Assembly (NCBI GenBank): GCA_049644265.1
Contig: JBARRO010000033.1
Coordinates: forward strand, 1-13,793
Reading direction: 5' to 3'
Length of the DNA stretch: 13,793 nucleotides
From: JBARRO01 sp049644265
Lineage (GTDB): Bacteria > Bacteroidota > Ignavibacteria > UBA10030
Part shown: piece after piece, positions 13,109 to 13,793 of the stretch
Numbering within the stretch: the stretch's first letter is position 1
Layout: every line of letters starts with the position of its first letter
Translations under genes and position numbers: made by a program
The notes under the pieces: generated by a model
Database searches by the model: none
Seen by the model: only the letters and a program-made list of their open reading frames with translations
What the model was told of the DNA's origin: nothing

Positions 13109-13382
13109 ATGCCGGACTCAAAGTGCTATGTTTACGTTCTCGACAAGCTCCAAAAGCGCTATATAGGCTCGGCCGACAATCCAGAAATAAGAATCCGAAA
13201 TCACAACCTAGGTCGCTCGAAATTTACGAAAGGCGGCGTCCCGTGGATCCTGATTTACTAAGGAGGAACAACCAGACCGTAGCTCTGCACGCAAGAGAGA
13301 GCTTTTTCTAAAAAGCGGACAAGGAAGAAGGTGGCTCGATAATTTCCTTGACCCATCAATGGAAGGGTGCGAGAGTGGTTGA
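13109..13382 (+). pseudogene. GIY-YIG nuclease (UPF0213-like), single frameshift, ending inside tRNA-Ser
   Basis: The first frame reads 50 codons from the ATG at 13109: YVYVL (GIY strand), RYIGSADN (YIG strand), Arg28 and His32 in EIRIRNHN, then VPWILIY and a TAA at 13259-13261. Skipping one base restores a second frame that continues KEEQPDRSSARKRELFLKSG, the usual C-terminal half with the catalytic Glu and the KSGQGRRWL motif. The joined product of 90 residues is the normal length of small GIY-YIG proteins. All expected catalytic residues remain, so the frameshift looks recent or is a sequencing error. The restored frame enters the tRNA gene and ends at TGA 13380-13382 in its D-loop. A GGGGG lies just before the ATG. 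Such proteins cut DNA at specific sites and can drive homing; that role here is inferred. Confidence 0.85.
13316..13343 (+). promoter_or_regulatory. Candidate tRNA-Ser promoter inside the nuclease gene
   Basis: CGGACA (13316-13321), a 16-nt spacer and GATAAT (13338-13343) match four and five of six consensus positions. Initiation near 13350 would be 11 nt before the mature tRNA 5' end. If used, the inserted element supplies a new promoter for the rebuilt tRNA. Otherwise the tRNA depends on read-through from upstream of 13003. Confidence 0.4.
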
Positions 13383-13447
13383 ATCGACCGGTCTCGAAAA
13401 CCGGAATACCCGCAAGGGTATCGAGGGTTCGAATCCCTCCCCTTCCG
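13361..13447 (+). tRNA. tRNA-Ser, anticodon CGA
   Basis: An 87-nt gene folds as a class II tRNA. Acceptor arms are GGAAGGG and CCCTTCC (13440-13446) with discriminator G13447. The anticodon stem is CCGGT/ACCGG with loop CTCGAAA, anticodon CGA at 13395-13397, reading UCG. The long variable arm is TACCC-GCAA-GGGTA, and the T arm is GAGGG, TTCGAAT, CCCTC. CCA is not encoded. The 5' 35 nt are duplicated upstream, see the fragment at 13003. The last codons of a GIY-YIG frame overlap its first 22 nt. Confidence 0.96.
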
Positions 13448-13480
13448 CTGACCACGCTGACGTTCCATCTCGTGGACAAT

Positions 13481-13503
13481 GTTCCGTTTTCAGGAAACGG
13501 GAC
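13481..13503. terminator. Possible shared hairpin between tRNA-Ser and the convergent glycosyltransferase gene
   Basis: GTTCCGTTT and AAACGGGAC can form a 9-bp stem (one G-T pair) with a 5-nt loop, 34 nt after the tRNA and 36 nt after the end of the convergent gene. Neither side has a T-run of useful length, so function as a bidirectional terminator is only suggested by position. Confidence 0.35.
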
Positions 13504-13538
13504 GAACGAGGCTTGCCCTCCCGCTTGTGTTTCCCTCA

Positions 13539-13793
13539 TCACGTCGTTCCACCGAATCCCTTCCTCGTCATCGTTCCCCATCCCCTCTCCCCCTTCAGAT
13601 AATCATAGAAGGCTTTCATTCTCCACCATGCGGTAAGCTGACGATATCCAAAATTCTCAAGGACGCCGAACGACAGCAGCAGCGCAAGGTGTTTGGGATT
13701 TGGATAACGGCGGAAGGAGATTTCCTCCAGCAGCACCGCGCCGACCGAGAACATGACCCCGTACACAAGAGCAACAATGAAAAACAACAGACC
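13539..13793 (-). CDS. Probable glycosyltransferase (family 2 type), C-terminal fragment
   Basis: The reading frame is open to the right window edge, so only the last 84 codons plus the stop are seen and the start lies outside. The fragment begins with a hydrophobic membrane segment (FFIVALVYGVMFSVGAVLL) followed by LEEISFRRYP. After a second hydrophobic stretch comes ENFGYRQLTAWWRMKAF and a basic tail with GWGTMTRKGF. This ending resembles the membrane-anchored C-terminus of glycosyltransferases of the cellulose or poly-N-acetylglucosamine synthase type in Bacteroidota and Ignavibacteria. The catalytic domain is outside the window, so the call rests on tail resemblance alone. The gene converges on the tRNA-Ser locus. 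Confidence 0.6.
   Translation of the reverse strand, partial: GLLFFIVALVYGVMFSVGAVLLEEISFRRYPNPKHLALLLSFGVLENFGYRQLTAWWRMKAFYDYLKGERGWGTMTRKGFGGTT

Noticed and set aside
13251..13271. Programmed +1 frameshift in the GIY-YIG gene
   Set aside because: The Shine-Dalgarno-like AAGGAGG is downstream of the stop and not upstream of a slippery codon as in prfB, and no recognised shift signal was found. A plain mutation or sequence error is simpler.
12967..13311. Plus-strand 114-codon reading frame across the tRNA fragment and nuclease
   Set aside because: It uses a different frame from the recognisable GIY-YIG protein and passes through the tRNA half and the hairpin insert. The peptide has no family features.
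13208..13581. Minus-strand reading frames across the tRNA region encoding peptides such as GRDSNPRYPCGYSG and RGGIRTLDTLAG
   Set aside because: These are the antisense of the tRNA-Ser gene, a well-known source of spurious protein predictions. They also run antisense to the GIY-YIG gene and have no independent support.

Overview
The window is a compact bacterial chromosome segment of roughly even base composition. Every protein gene with a confident call lies on the minus strand, and only a tRNA locus at the right end is on the plus strand. Gene content (group 1B dihydroorotate dehydrogenase PyrD/PyrK, Rho without a large insertion, a TPR lipoprotein with weak resemblance to PorW/SprE, and the C-terminus of a glycosyltransferase of a type I associate with Bacteroidota and Ignavibacteria) suggests the Bacteroidota/Chlorobiota/Ignavibacteria group. 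That placement is inference from family resemblance. Some genes have a strong Shine-Dalgarno sequence and others have none.

Reading in the direction of transcription (right to left), the window opens with the 3' end of a glycosyltransferase gene (13793-13539). Next is the plus-strand tRNA locus (13003-13447). An intact tRNA-Ser(CGA) is preceded by a frameshifted GIY-YIG nuclease gene and a detached second copy of the tRNA 5' half, which is itself interrupted by a 52-bp insert made of three hairpins. This locus is the most unusual part of the window. It reads as a small homing-type element that entered the anticodon and rebuilt the tRNA.

An oxidative-stress pair follows: perR (12867-12472), with a consensus-like promoter overlapped by a Fur-family dyad, and an AhpE-like peroxiredoxin (12402-11929). 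After about 180 bp begins a long run of tightly packed genes: a BCP peroxiredoxin, a PTPS-II type 6-pyruvoyl-tetrahydropterin synthase, GTP cyclohydrolase I, two short-chain dehydrogenases, a large TPR lipoprotein, pyrK, pyrD and folC (11741-3718). Most junctions are ATGA-type or longer overlaps. FolE, PTPS and the SDRs match the enzyme set for tetrahydrobiopterin-type pterin synthesis. PyrDK makes orotate, and FolC polyglutamylates folate.

The 3' end of folC carries a strong promoter for rho (3538-2285), with a leader of about 160 nt. Downstream are an acetyl-CoA acetyltransferase, a 3-hydroxybutyryl-CoA dehydrogenase and the start of an acyl-CoA dehydrogenase, which form a short-chain acyl-CoA (butyrate or beta-oxidation) module running off the left edge. 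No CRISPR array, rRNA or insertion sequence was seen, and no stretch above 300 bases lacks an assigned feature.
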